Shown one piece after another: positions 1-8,278 of a stretch of 64,000 nucleotides of DNA. This DNA comes from Aestuariivivens insulae (GTDB lineage: Bacteria > Bacteroidota > Bacteroidia > Flavobacteriales > Flavobacteriaceae): the NCBI RefSeq assembly GCF_022662195.1, contig NZ_JAKMCS010000001.1, forward strand, positions 62,001 to 126,000. The letters are read 5' to 3'. The notes under the pieces were generated by a model, which worked only from the letters and a program-made list of their open reading frames with translations, ran no database searches and had not been told where the DNA came from. Position numbers and translations under genes: made by a program. Positions within the stretch are counted from its first letter, which is position 1. Each line of letters opens with the position of its first letter.

Positions 1-588
1 GTGCATCCAAGAGGAATTATTGATTGGATATCCGCTTCCAATGATGAACTTTCCATAACCCTTAGTTCTTCGGTAGCTGCCGCTGATTGGATAGATCCGA
101 CCAAAGACAATTCAGACAAACCGGTACTGCAACATTTATTGTTGGCTAGCCGAACGTCTTGTCATTGGGAGGGCAATGAATACTCACAAGGTGGAAATCA
201 TTATTACAACAACGTGCTCACCTCAACAAGGAAAGGCAGTCTGCTTGGACAAAAAATAGCGAAGCAAAAAAATGAACCGTTGATTGTAGTTGTAAATCCA
301 GATACTGCAATTGATGCTTCTTTGCCGGAATCCACCAGTTTTTTTGCAATAGACAATGAAAATGTGCTGATATCGACCATAAAGGAGGCCGAGGATTCTC
401 AGAATCTGATTGCACGGATGTATAATCTTACTAGTGGGGAGGAAAAAGTGAATATGTCCTCTTACTTTGACATCGATGCTTATTTCAAGACCAATATCAT
501 AGAGGAATATCCTACACCTATACCTTCAGCACTGAAACTCGGTAAATATGCCATTGAGACTTTCGGTCTTCAAATTGAAAAACAATAA
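1..588 (+). CDS. GH38-like alpha-mannosidase, C-terminal part only (cut by window edge)
   Basis: This is the last 195 residues of a larger protein whose start lies left of the window; the GTG at base 1 is only the first in-frame codon, not a credible start. The segment aligns by eye with the C-terminus of the complete GH38-like enzyme at 9398-12094: HPRGIIDWISASN matches RPRAIGNWISASD, LASRTSCHWEGNEY matches LASRKSCHHEGNDY, and both end in an AIET motif. That part of GH38 enzymes is a beta-rich C-terminal domain, so no catalytic residue is visible here. The gap to the RraA-like gene is 16 nt, so it probably belongs to the same operon. The family call depends on the paralogue; exact substrate is unknown. 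Confidence 0.75.
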   Translation: MHPRGIIDWISASNDELSITLSSSVAAADWIDPTKDNSDKPVLQHLLLASRTSCHWEGNEYSQGGNHYYNNVLTSTRKGSLLGQKIAKQKNEPLIVVVNPDTAIDASLPESTSFFAIDNENVLISTIKEAEDSQNLIARMYNLTSGEEKVNMSSYFDIDAYFKTNIIEEYPTPIPSALKLGKYAIETFGLQIEKQ

Positions 589-604
589 TAGAAAGATATA
601 ATCA

Positions 605-1300
605 ATGAATAAACTTTGGAAAAATGATGCGGAGCTGTATAGTATAGCAAAACGTGAGCTTTTTGTTGCCCTAGTTGGGGATATTCTGGATAAGATGGGG
701 TATCGACATCAATTTTTACAGCCTCAGATAAAACCTTTGAACCATGATTTTGTGGTCATAGGAAGAGCCATGCCCGTTTTGGAGGCAGATGTGTTTGAGG
801 AAGTGTCCCAGAACACCAACAATCCGCTGATGAAAAAGCCATTCGGACTGATGTTCGAGGCTTTGGACAGTTTAAAGGCGGGTGAAGTATACATTTGCTC
901 GGGATCTTCCCCAGAATATGCCCTATGGGGAGGGTTAATGAGTACTAGGGCCATTAAACTTGGAGCGGCAGGAGCAGTAGTAAATGGCTGGTCGAGGGAC
1001 ACCAAAGAAATCCTGGATTTAAACTTTCCTACCTTTTCATTAGGTGGCTATGCCCAAGATCAAGGTCCGCGAGGTAAGGTAATTGATTATAACGTGCCGA
1101 TTGAATTTAATGGTGTTGGAATCAATCCTGGCGATATGGTCTATGGGGACCGAGATGGTGTCTTGATTATTCCAGATAAAGCAGTTGATCAAGCGTTTAC
1201 CGGTGCAATTGAAAAGGCAAGAGGGGAACAATTGGTAAAAAAGGCATTGGAAGAAGGAATGAGCACAGTGGATGCGTTCAACAAATTTGGAATTATGTAG
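605..1300 (+). CDS. RraA-family protein (4-hydroxy-2-oxoacid aldolase-like)
   Basis: A 231-residue protein of the RraA/HMG-aldolase fold. Visible signatures are GGLMSTRA at residues 109-116, the WSRD segment at 129-132 (R131 and D132 correspond to the substrate- and Mg-binding Arg-Asp of 4-hydroxy-4-methyl-2-oxoglutarate aldolases), and GDMVYGDRDGV at 176-186, typical of the family. Members either cleave 4-hydroxy-2-oxoacids to pyruvate or decarboxylate oxaloacetate; RraA proper inhibits RNase E. The presence of the Arg-Asp pair and the catabolic setting favour an enzyme. It sits 16 nt after the GH38 fragment and 41 nt before the MFS transporter. The substrate in this locus is not known; a link to the CoA-transferase and crotonase is only inference. 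Confidence 0.75.
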   Translation: MNKLWKNDAELYSIAKRELFVALVGDILDKMGYRHQFLQPQIKPLNHDFVVIGRAMPVLEADVFEEVSQNTNNPLMKKPFGLMFEALDSLKAGEVYICSGSSPEYALWGGLMSTRAIKLGAAGAVVNGWSRDTKEILDLNFPTFSLGGYAQDQGPRGKVIDYNVPIEFNGVGINPGDMVYGDRDGVLIIPDKAVDQAFTGAIEKARGEQLVKKALEEGMSTVDAFNKFGIM

Positions 1301-1341
1301 TTCCATTTCGTCATGACACTGATAAAAACCCTAATACAATC

Positions 1342-3246
1342 ATGAACACAAATAAATCCAACTATTTACTTCTTGTCAGTTTTGTTTCCACCATTGGGGG
1401 TTTTCTCTTCGGTTATGATACGGCTATCATATCCGGGTGCAACTCATTTTTGGAGCAACATTTCACTTTGTCCGCGGCAGAACTAGGGTGGATTGTATCT
1501 TCCGCTTTGTTGGGAACCATCTTTGGGTGTCTTTTAGCTGGGGGCATTACAGATCGGCTGGGTAGAAAAAAAAGTTTGATTGTGGCGGCCCTTTGTTTGA
1601 CCCTTTCCGCCTTGGGATCTATGCTTCCACCGCAATTCATAGGGGATTTGGAGCATCCTTTTTGGATAACAGCAAAAATAGATGCGGCTTTTCACTTTCT
1701 TATCATAGTGCGAATCATTGGTGGTATTGGAGTTGGAATTACTTCTGTTGTGGCTCCAATATATATCTCTGAACTCTCCCTGCCGGAATCAAGGGGAAGA
1801 ATGGTGTCGCTGTATCAGTTGTCTATTACCCTTGGGATATTATTGGCTTTTATGGTCGACTGGATCGTGTTGAGCAATGCAGGAGATGCTGCTGGAATTA
1901 TATCGGAACAGAGAACCACTTTTTTTGAGTGGATATTTGTCCAGGAACTCTGGCGAGGCATGTTTGGCACAGAAGTTCCCATTGCTATCATGTTTTTGAC
2001 CTTGCTATTGATTGTTCCAAAATCCCCTCGGTGGTTGATTTCCAAGAAACGATATGCACAAGCCAAGGACATCATGGTAAAACTCTATGGCATAAAACAA
2101 GCAGAGTTGGAAATGGCGGAGATTAAGGAAATGCCTGAACAGGAATCCAACGGCTTCATTGAGCTGAAAAAGCCTTATTTACGTATTCCGTTGTTGATAG
2201 GTATTCTACTCCCCATGTTTTCTCACCTGAGCGGTATTGCCGCAATTATGTATTTTGCCCCCAACATTATCAATGAATCCGTGGATAATGTGGAAAGTTC
2301 ATTTTTGGGCGCCATTTTGGTGGGGGTAGTCAATTGTGCGTTCACATTTGTCGCCATTTTTAATATAGAAAAATTTGGTCGGAGAAAATTGCTGCTGGTC
2401 GGTGTTATAAGTGCATTTATTTCGTTGTCAGGGGTAGGTTTATTTTTCGCCCTTGGATCAGCATATGTGATTATTCCACTTTTGTTATATGTGGCTAGTT
2501 TTGCTTTTTCCTATGGTCCCATTGTTTGGGTCATCATTAGTGAAATCTTTCCCACTCGTATACGGGGATTGGCCGTTGGTATTGGAAGCTTTGTATTAAT
2601 GTTCACTGGATTTCTGGTTACGCTGACCAATCCAATTCTAATAGAAAAAATAAGTCCATCAGGAACATTTTTCATCTATGCCGCCCTAACGGTTCCTGCC
2701 ATTTGGTTTATATGGAAATTTGTGCCAGAGACCAAAGGCAAAACCCTTGAGCAGATCGAAAAACTGTGGTTGAAACAAGATCAAAATAAAAATTTAAAAG
2801 AAGAACAAAACTTAATGATAGAGACCTACTATACAAATGGGCAAGGATATAGCCCTTTTCTGATTAGAGAGGGATGGCAAGTGGCACAATTGAATTTTAT
2901 GCCCGAACAGGACATCAAAAATATTACGCGATTGGACAGGCACAACCTTACGGACGAAGCATTTATACTATTAAAGGGTAAGGCCGTTTTGGTTGCTGCG
3001 GAAATTCATGACAGGGGAATAGAATACCACATGGAATTATTGAAACCAATGGTTACTTATAATATTCCAAAAAAGGTGTGGCACAATATCGTAATGAAGA
3101 AAGACTGCGAGATTATCATAGTGGAAAAGTCCAACACCCATATTGATGATTTTGAGCATTATGACTTGGGACCGTCTGAACTGGAGCTGTTTAGAAAGAA
3201 GGTAAAAGAGCATTTTCAAACTGAAACCAAAATCACCACTAATTAA
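1342..3246 (+). CDS. MFS sugar porter fused to a C-terminal cupin domain
   Basis: Residues 1-475 are a complete sugar-porter MFS permease (XylE/GLUT type, inner membrane): GGFLFGYDTAIISG near 19-32, GGITDRLGRKKS at 67-78, PESRGR before helix 5, a GRRK loop and PETKGKTLEQIE at about 462-473, which normally ends the family. Here the frame runs on through a polar linker into residues 492-634, a cupin-like beta-barrel (RHNLTDEAFILLKG as motif 1, PKKVWHNI as motif 2). An in-frame ATG lies at codon 492 (2815), so the tail could once have been a separate gene. Likely role: uptake of the hexose released by the mannosidases, with the cupin as a sugar sensor, mutarotase-like or regulatory domain. The next gene begins 9 nt after the stop. 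Confidence 0.85.
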   Translation: MNTNKSNYLLLVSFVSTIGGFLFGYDTAIISGCNSFLEQHFTLSAAELGWIVSSALLGTIFGCLLAGGITDRLGRKKSLIVAALCLTLSALGSMLPPQFIGDLEHPFWITAKIDAAFHFLIIVRIIGGIGVGITSVVAPIYISELSLPESRGRMVSLYQLSITLGILLAFMVDWIVLSNAGDAAGIISEQRTTFFEWIFVQELWRGMFGTEVPIAIMFLTLLLIVPKSPRWLISKKRYAQAKDIMVKLYGIKQAELEMAEIKEMPEQESNGFIELKKPYLRIPLLIGILLPMFSHLSGIAAIMYFAPNIINESVDNVESSFLGAILVGVVNCAFTFVAIFNIEKFGRRKLLLVGVISAFISLSGVGLFFALGSAYVIIPLLLYVASFAFSYGPIVWVIISEIFPTRIRGLAVGIGSFVLMFTGFLVTLTNPILIEKISPSGTFFIYAALTVPAIWFIWKFVPETKGKTLEQIEKLWLKQDQNKNLKEEQNLMIETYYTNGQGYSPFLIREGWQVAQLNFMPEQDIKNITRLDRHNLTDEAFILLKGKAVLVAAEIHDRGIEYHMELLKPMVTYNIPKKVWHNIVMKKDCEIIIVEKSNTHIDDFEHYDLGPSELELFRKKVKEHFQTETKITTN

Positions 3247-3255
3247 TAATTTATT

Positions 3256-4053
3256 ATGAATCACATTGATTTAGAAGGGAAAAGGGTATTGGTTACAGGG
3301 GGAAGTCAAGGCATTGGAGCTGAAATATGCAAGCAAATGGCAAGTTGTGGTGCAGACGTTGCCATCAACTATCATAGCAATAAGCAAAAGGCACATGACT
3401 TGGCATTGCAAATAGAAAACGAGTACAAGGTAAAAACCGTTTGTGTTGGTGCTAACGTGGCAAATGCCAAGGAAGTATCCGAAATGTTCAAGAAAATGGA
3501 CAATAGTATTGGAAACATCGACATTCTCGTCAACAACGCGGGTTGTGAGACCATTGACCATGTTTTGGAATTGTCTGAAAATGAATGGAATAAAGTTATA
3601 GACGTCAACTTAAAAGGCCCCTTTTTATGTTCCAAAGAGGCAGGATTGCGAATGGAAAAATCTGGAGGTGGGGTTATCATCAATATTTCCTCTATTCATG
3701 ATAAAGTTCCGAGAAAAGGCCTCATCCATTATTGTACTGCTAAGGCAGGTTTGAAAATGTTTTCCAAATGCTTGTCCTTGGAACTAGCGGACAAAAACAT
3801 ACGTGTTGTATCCATTGCCCCTGGAGCAATTGAAACGGATATGAATCGCGCTGAAATTTCCAAGTTCGGTAAGGACAAATTTGAAAAATGGATTCCCCAA
3901 GGAAGAATTGGTAAAGTAGGAGATGTAGCCGGAGTTGTTGTATTTGCGGCAAGCGACCTTGCTTCCTATATAAATGGTGCGGACATTTATGTTGATGGAT
4001 CATATATGAACGGCACCATTCAGTACGATCCCAGACCAAAACGAGAATATTAA
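3256..4053 (+). CDS. SDR oxidoreductase, aldose 1-dehydrogenase-like
   Basis: A 265-residue classical short-chain dehydrogenase. It has the NAD(P) motif TGGSQGIG (14-21), NNAG (93-96), N118, S146, and the Y159-x3-K163 catalytic pair. The stretch ISSIHDKVPRKGLIHYCTAK closely resembles the active-site segment of bacterial glucose 1-dehydrogenases (SVHE..P....HY..SK), which supports an aldose-1-dehydrogenase role: sugar to aldono-lactone in the cytoplasm. A lactonase two genes on and a mannonate dehydratase in the same operon suggest mannose as the substrate; this is inference. SDRs are hard to assign by sequence, and a 3-oxoacyl reductase-like role in the CoA module is the main alternative. The stop codon overlaps the next start (TAATG). 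Confidence 0.8.
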   Translation: MNHIDLEGKRVLVTGGSQGIGAEICKQMASCGADVAINYHSNKQKAHDLALQIENEYKVKTVCVGANVANAKEVSEMFKKMDNSIGNIDILVNNAGCETIDHVLELSENEWNKVIDVNLKGPFLCSKEAGLRMEKSGGGVIINISSIHDKVPRKGLIHYCTAKAGLKMFSKCLSLELADKNIRVVSIAPGAIETDMNRAEISKFGKDKFEKWIPQGRIGKVGDVAGVVVFAASDLASYINGADIYVDGSYMNGTIQYDPRPKREY

Positions 4054-5237
4054 TGCGAGTTGAGCCTATGATGAAGGAGATAAAATTAAAGGGAATTGCA
4101 TGGGATCATCCTAGAGGATATGAACCATTGAGGGAAACCTCAAAGATATTTTCCACTAGAAACCCCAGCGTTTCCATTGATTGGCATATTAGGTCCTTGA
4201 AAGAATTTGGTGATATGCCCATTGAGGATTTGATTGAGACCTATGATTTAATTACCATAGACCATCCCTATATGGGGCAGGCACATGAAAACAAGTTGTT
4301 GCTTTCTTTAGAGAACTATCTTCCAGACACCTTCTTAAGGGAGTTGGAACAGCAATCCGTTGGCCCTACGTATAAATCGTATAGATTTGGAGGGCATTTG
4401 TATGCATTGCCGATTGATGCTGCCGCTTTGGTGGCGGCATACCGGGATGACCTAATGACAAACTTAAAGTTGAAGCGGCCTACCATTAGGGTAGAGCTGT
4501 TTGATTTTTACAAGAGGGTCCCCAAAGAGTTCAAAGTGGCCTGGGCACTTTGCCCAACAGACCTATGGTGTGCATTTTTAACACTTTGTGCGCAAGATGG
4601 GGGATTTGATTTTATCCAAGAAAATGGAATTGATGAAAAAATTGGCACCACAGTCCTCGATGAACTCAAAGAACATCTAAAATTCATCCATCCAGAGTCG
4701 TTAAATTGGAACCCCATACAGATATTGGATAGGATGGGGACTACCGATGATATTGTTTGCGCACCGTATTTATTTGGCTATACCAATTATTCAAGGGATA
4801 ATTTCAGGAATCATATAATCACTTTTCAAAACAGTCCAACGAATCCAAGAACCGATATATCTACAATATTGGGTGGAGTGGGACTGGCCGTCTCCGCAAA
4901 AACGGATTTCCCAGAATGGGCCGTGGCCTATGCCAAATATGTTTCCAGTGGGGAAACACAAAAGGGAGTTTATACCAAGAGCCAAGGCCAGCCCAGTCAT
5001 TTGGAAGCCTGGCATGATAAAGCCAACAATACACTTTGCCATAATTTCTTTGGTAATACGCTGAAAACTATGGAGAAAGTCTATGTTCGACCCCAATATG
5101 CTGGATGGAACTCTTTTCAAGAACAAGGAGCCGATCTATTGCACCAAGCTCTTATTGAGGACACTCCATCAATGAAAGCAGTAAAGGATTTGAATGAAAT
5201 TTTTAAAGAGGAAGTTGCATATGGGGAAAGAATTTAG
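4053..5237 (+). CDS. Family 1 solute-binding protein-like, without signal peptide
   Basis: A 394-residue protein with the overall pattern of ABC-type sugar-binding proteins: an alpha/beta N-lobe ending in DLITIDHPYMGQ, followed by YALPIDAAALVAAYRDD, a common hinge-region pattern, and a C-lobe with GVGLAVSAKT. The N-terminus (MRVEPMMKEIKLKG) is charged with no hydrophobic segment and no lipobox, and starting at Met6 or Met7 does not help, so export by Sec or lipoprotein routes is unlikely. No ABC permease or ATPase is present in the window. It overlaps the SDR gene by 1 nt and the crotonase gene by 17 nt, so it is tightly coupled to them. A cytosolic ligand-binding or enzyme role is possible; the function is unknown. 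Confidence 0.65.
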   Translation: MRVEPMMKEIKLKGIAWDHPRGYEPLRETSKIFSTRNPSVSIDWHIRSLKEFGDMPIEDLIETYDLITIDHPYMGQAHENKLLLSLENYLPDTFLRELEQQSVGPTYKSYRFGGHLYALPIDAAALVAAYRDDLMTNLKLKRPTIRVELFDFYKRVPKEFKVAWALCPTDLWCAFLTLCAQDGGFDFIQENGIDEKIGTTVLDELKEHLKFIHPESLNWNPIQILDRMGTTDDIVCAPYLFGYTNYSRDNFRNHIITFQNSPTNPRTDISTILGGVGLAVSAKTDFPEWAVAYAKYVSSGETQKGVYTKSQGQPSHLEAWHDKANNTLCHNFFGNTLKTMEKVYVRPQYAGWNSFQEQGADLLHQALIEDTPSMKAVKDLNEIFKEEVAYGERI

Positions 5238-5988
5238 AAATATAGACATTAAAATACACGGGCAAGTAGCCATTCTTAGGTTTAATCGACCAGAGCAACT
5301 GAATGCCATGAACCGAGAAATGATGGATGAGATTATTGCGGGTATCGAGCAGGTGAATCAAACAGAGGATGTTCTTGTAGGTGTCATTACGGGCAATGGA
5401 AGAGCATTTATGGCGGGGGCCGACATCAAGGAATATACAAACCAAACACCAGAAGAGTTTCAATCTTTTCAAGAAAAAGGAACCGAATTGTACCGATGTA
5501 TAGAAGAGGCTCCTAAACCCTGGTTGGCGGCTGTTAATGGGTTTGCTCTTGGGGGCGGTTTTGAAATTGCACTTGCCTGTGATATGATTTTGGCTTCCCA
5601 AAGTTCAAAAATGGGGTTGCCCGAAGTGTTCTTAAGTTTGGTTCCAGGAGGAGGAGGAACACAACGGCTGATACAAAAAATAGGAATCAACAGAACCAAA
5701 GAAATACTATTTACAGGGGCGCAATTTACATCATCTACGTTTGAGGATTGGGGCATTGTGAACCATGTTTACGAGGATTCAAAGTTTGAAGATGAGGTGT
5801 TGGACTTTGCAAATAAATTGGCGCGAAGGCCAACCAAGGCAATAGGGGAGTTAAAAAAACTGGCAAACCTCAGTCTTTCCCCTATCGATTTTAATAAAAA
5901 AATAGCTGAGGAGGGGAGAGTTGTACTAGATTTATTTTATCGTGACGAAGCTCAAAAAGCCATTCAAAAATTTATGGCTAAAACCTAA
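5221..5988 (+). CDS. Enoyl-CoA hydratase/crotonase-family enzyme
   Basis: The chosen start (ATG at 5221, MGKEFRNID) is preceded by AGGAAG at good spacing and overlaps the upstream gene by 17 nt; an upstream in-frame start at 5194 is less likely. The 255-residue protein carries the crotonase oxyanion-hole motifs AFMAGADIKEY and NGFALGGGFEIALACD. Both catalytic glutamates of true enoyl-CoA hydratases are kept: the Glu of GGGFE and, 20 residues on, the Glu of GLPEV, followed by PGGGGTQRL. It should therefore hydrate (or dehydrate) a CoA thioester rather than be a non-hydratase relative. With the CaiB/BaiF CoA-transferase two genes downstream it forms a CoA module inside a sugar operon; the acid processed is unknown. 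Confidence 0.88.
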   Translation: MGKEFRNIDIKIHGQVAILRFNRPEQLNAMNREMMDEIIAGIEQVNQTEDVLVGVITGNGRAFMAGADIKEYTNQTPEEFQSFQEKGTELYRCIEEAPKPWLAAVNGFALGGGFEIALACDMILASQSSKMGLPEVFLSLVPGGGGTQRLIQKIGINRTKEILFTGAQFTSSTFEDWGIVNHVYEDSKFEDEVLDFANKLARRPTKAIGELKKLANLSLSPIDFNKKIAEEGRVVLDLFYRDEAQKAIQKFMAKT

Positions 5989-5993
5989 CAGAT

Positions 5994-7043
5994 ATGATGT
6001 TGACATTTTATATGGGAAGTTATACAGAATATCCAATACCAGAGTTTGGAGGCATTGGCAAGGGTATTTATACCGTTCAACTTGATACGGTTACCGGAGC
6101 ATTGAATCTAGTGCACAGCATTATGGAACGAAATCCTAGCTACCTCGCCGTTGATTCCAACTCTAACTATATATTCTGTGCTACGGAAATCGAAGAGGAT
6201 AAAGACCCTAAAGTGAAATCTTTCAAGATAAAAAAGGATTTTTCATTGGAATTGATTGATGAGCAGCGTATCATCGGAGGATTTCCATGCCACATTTTGG
6301 CCCATAAAGACCATGTTATGGTTGCTTGTTATGCAACAGGCAATATAATTCATTTATTGACAGACGATCATGTGGGTATCAGAAAAGTGGTGAATAATTT
6401 TTATCATCACGGCAAGAGTATCAATAGGGAGAGGCAGGAAGGGCCTCATGCCCATCAAACAACGATCCATCCAAACGGGAAGGATATTTATGTTTGTGAT
6501 TTGGGTATAGATACCATTAAGGCCTATTCCTTTGAAGAAGGAATGGTATTGCCCAATCAAAAGAATGACTGCGTGGTCACGCGCGGTGGTGGTCCTCGAC
6601 ACATGGTCTTTAATAAGGAAGGGACCATAGCATACGTAATCAATGAATTGACGGCAAATATTGGTGTTTTACAATATGCCCAAGGTAAGCTCAAGGAGGT
6701 GGCGGTCTACTCCTCATTGCCCGATGATTTTATGGATAAGCCGAGCGCATCAGCCATACGAATGCATCCTAACGGTAAGTTCTTGTATGTCGGCAATCGA
6801 GGCTTAGAGGCCATAACAGTATTTAAGGTGACTGGGTCTGAACTCGAGGTTGTCCACATTCAATACACGTATGGGGAAGAACTTCGAGAATTTAATTTGA
6901 CCCCGGATGGTCTGTGGCTGATTGCGTGTCATCAAAATTCACATGATACAGTTGTATATCAAACAATAGATACAGGTGAATTGGTAGAGCGTTATCGTAC
7001 CAAAGACATCAAATCACCCTCCTGTATCGTTTTTCCAAATTAG
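5994..7043 (+). CDS. Lactonase-family beta-propeller (6-phosphogluconolactonase type)
   Basis: A 349-residue seven-bladed propeller of the lactonase family. Signatures are MGSYTEY at the N-terminus, EGPHAHQTTIHPNGKDIYV, GGGPRHMVFNKEGTIAYVIN and ADGLWLIA-like C-terminal blade (TPDGLWLIACHQNSHDTV). There is no signal peptide, so it acts in the cytoplasm. Family members open 6-phosphogluconolactone or unphosphorylated aldonolactones. Placed between the aldose-dehydrogenase-like SDR and the mannonate dehydratase, the simplest reading is hydrolysis of mannono-lactone to mannonate. It starts 5 nt after the crotonase stop (ATGATG; the second ATG is an equal candidate). Confidence 0.82.
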   Translation: MMLTFYMGSYTEYPIPEFGGIGKGIYTVQLDTVTGALNLVHSIMERNPSYLAVDSNSNYIFCATEIEEDKDPKVKSFKIKKDFSLELIDEQRIIGGFPCHILAHKDHVMVACYATGNIIHLLTDDHVGIRKVVNNFYHHGKSINRERQEGPHAHQTTIHPNGKDIYVCDLGIDTIKAYSFEEGMVLPNQKNDCVVTRGGGPRHMVFNKEGTIAYVINELTANIGVLQYAQGKLKEVAVYSSLPDDFMDKPSASAIRMHPNGKFLYVGNRGLEAITVFKVTGSELEVVHIQYTYGEELREFNLTPDGLWLIACHQNSHDTVVYQTIDTGELVERYRTKDIKSPSCIVFPN

Positions 7044-7069
7044 GCGTTGAATAACTAAACCGATTCAGT

Positions 7070-8278
7070 ATGTATGATAAAACAACAAATAAAGGACCTT
7101 TGGATGGGTTGATAGTTGCGGATTTCACACAATTGGCGCAAGGTCCTTGGGCTACCCAAATGCTTGGCGATATGGGTGCGGAGGTTATAAAAATAGAACC
7201 AATAAAAGGGGATTGGATGCGACATTACTCCTATGGAAACCTGTATCCTGCTGGCGAAAGTATCTCTTTCGTAAGCTTTAACCGAAACAAAAAAAGCATA
7301 GCACTTAATCTAAAAGATGGTAAAGGCCTTGAAGCAGCAAAAAAAATCATCCAAAAAGCAGATATTCTTATTGAGAATTTTAGACCAGGGGTGATGGAGC
7401 GATTGGGATTGGGATACGAGGACATGTCAGCACTTAACCCCAGATTGATTTATTGTTCCAGTTCTGGATATGGATCATCAGGTCCTTATCTAAAACGTCC
7501 TGGACAAGATTTATTGGCTCAGTCCATTAGTGGGGCTCCATCCTTGAATGGTAAAAAGGATGATATTCCAGTGGTAACCGCCGTGGGACAAGCCGACCTT
7601 TTGACCAGTCTATTTATCAACCAATCCATATTGGCAGCATTGCAAGCTCGATATACAAGTGGGAAGGGACAAAAGATAGAAGCGAACCTTTTAAGCTCCA
7701 TCGTAGGATTCCATATTCAAGAAATAACCGCTTTTCTTCACAAAGGGTCAAGTCCTGATCGCAGTGAAAGTGGAATTCCCAATCCGTGGGTAGGGGCACC
7801 ATACGGATTGTACCATACCCAGGATGGTTATATAGCCATCGGAATGAACTCTGTACAAAAATTAGCTCGAGTAATGGGGCTGGAAAAGTATAATTCTGAA
7901 GCGTTCATCTCAAACAATATCATTGAGAACCGTGATCAAATTCGGTTTGATTTTGGTGCTGTTTTCAAGACAAAGGCAACATGGGAATGGTTGGATCTAT
8001 TGCTGGAGGAGGATATATGGTGCTCGCAGGTAAACACTTTGGACGATATGGTGAATGATCCACAAATCAAGCACAATAAAATGATAATAGAAATAGATCA
8101 TCCTTCAATCGGTAAGGTCAGAACAACTGGTTTTCCGGTCTCGTTCAGTGAAACTCCACAAAGGATTTACCGACCCTCGCCCAGATTAAATGAGAATGCT
8201 GAAGAAATTCTTAGGGACTTTTGCGGTTATGAAGCCGATGACATCACAAAATTTTTAAAACAAAAAGCGCAGCTATGA
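7070..8278 (+). CDS. CaiB/BaiF (family III) CoA-transferase
   Basis: A full-length 402-residue family III CoA-transferase. N-terminal LIVADFTQLAQGPWATQMLGD and GAEVIKIEP, then SFNRNKKSIALNL, ADILIENFRPGVMERLGLGY and SSSGYGSSGPY are family signatures. The catalytic aspartate that forms the acyl-anhydride is D176 in AVGQADLLTS. These cytoplasmic enzymes move CoA from one carboxylic acid to another (formyl-, succinyl-, carnitine-, or hydroxy-acid-CoA). In this operon it would activate the substrate for the crotonase two genes upstream. Which acid it uses cannot be read from the sequence. Its stop overlaps the start of the mannonate dehydratase gene by 4 nt (ATGA), indicating translational coupling. 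Confidence 0.88.
   Translation: MYDKTTNKGPLDGLIVADFTQLAQGPWATQMLGDMGAEVIKIEPIKGDWMRHYSYGNLYPAGESISFVSFNRNKKSIALNLKDGKGLEAAKKIIQKADILIENFRPGVMERLGLGYEDMSALNPRLIYCSSSGYGSSGPYLKRPGQDLLAQSISGAPSLNGKKDDIPVVTAVGQADLLTSLFINQSILAALQARYTSGKGQKIEANLLSSIVGFHIQEITAFLHKGSSPDRSESGIPNPWVGAPYGLYHTQDGYIAIGMNSVQKLARVMGLEKYNSEAFISNNIIENRDQIRFDFGAVFKTKATWEWLDLLLEEDIWCSQVNTLDDMVNDPQIKHNKMIIEIDHPSIGKVRTTGFPVSFSETPQRIYRPSPRLNENAEEILRDFCGYEADDITKFLKQKAQL

Noticed and set aside
1342-3246. Frameshift or assembly error joining an MFS gene and a cupin gene
   Set aside because: The frame is open throughout with no low-complexity run at the joint; but resequencing would still be useful, so it is listed as a fusion with this caveat.
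4791-5126. Minus-strand ORF of 111 codons inside the solute-binding protein gene
   Set aside because: No family resemblance, no promoter, and fully inside a coherent operon on the other strand.
5194-5220. Upstream start of the crotonase gene
   Set aside because: The ATG at 5221 has a good AGGAAG at the right spacing and gives the normal family N-terminus.
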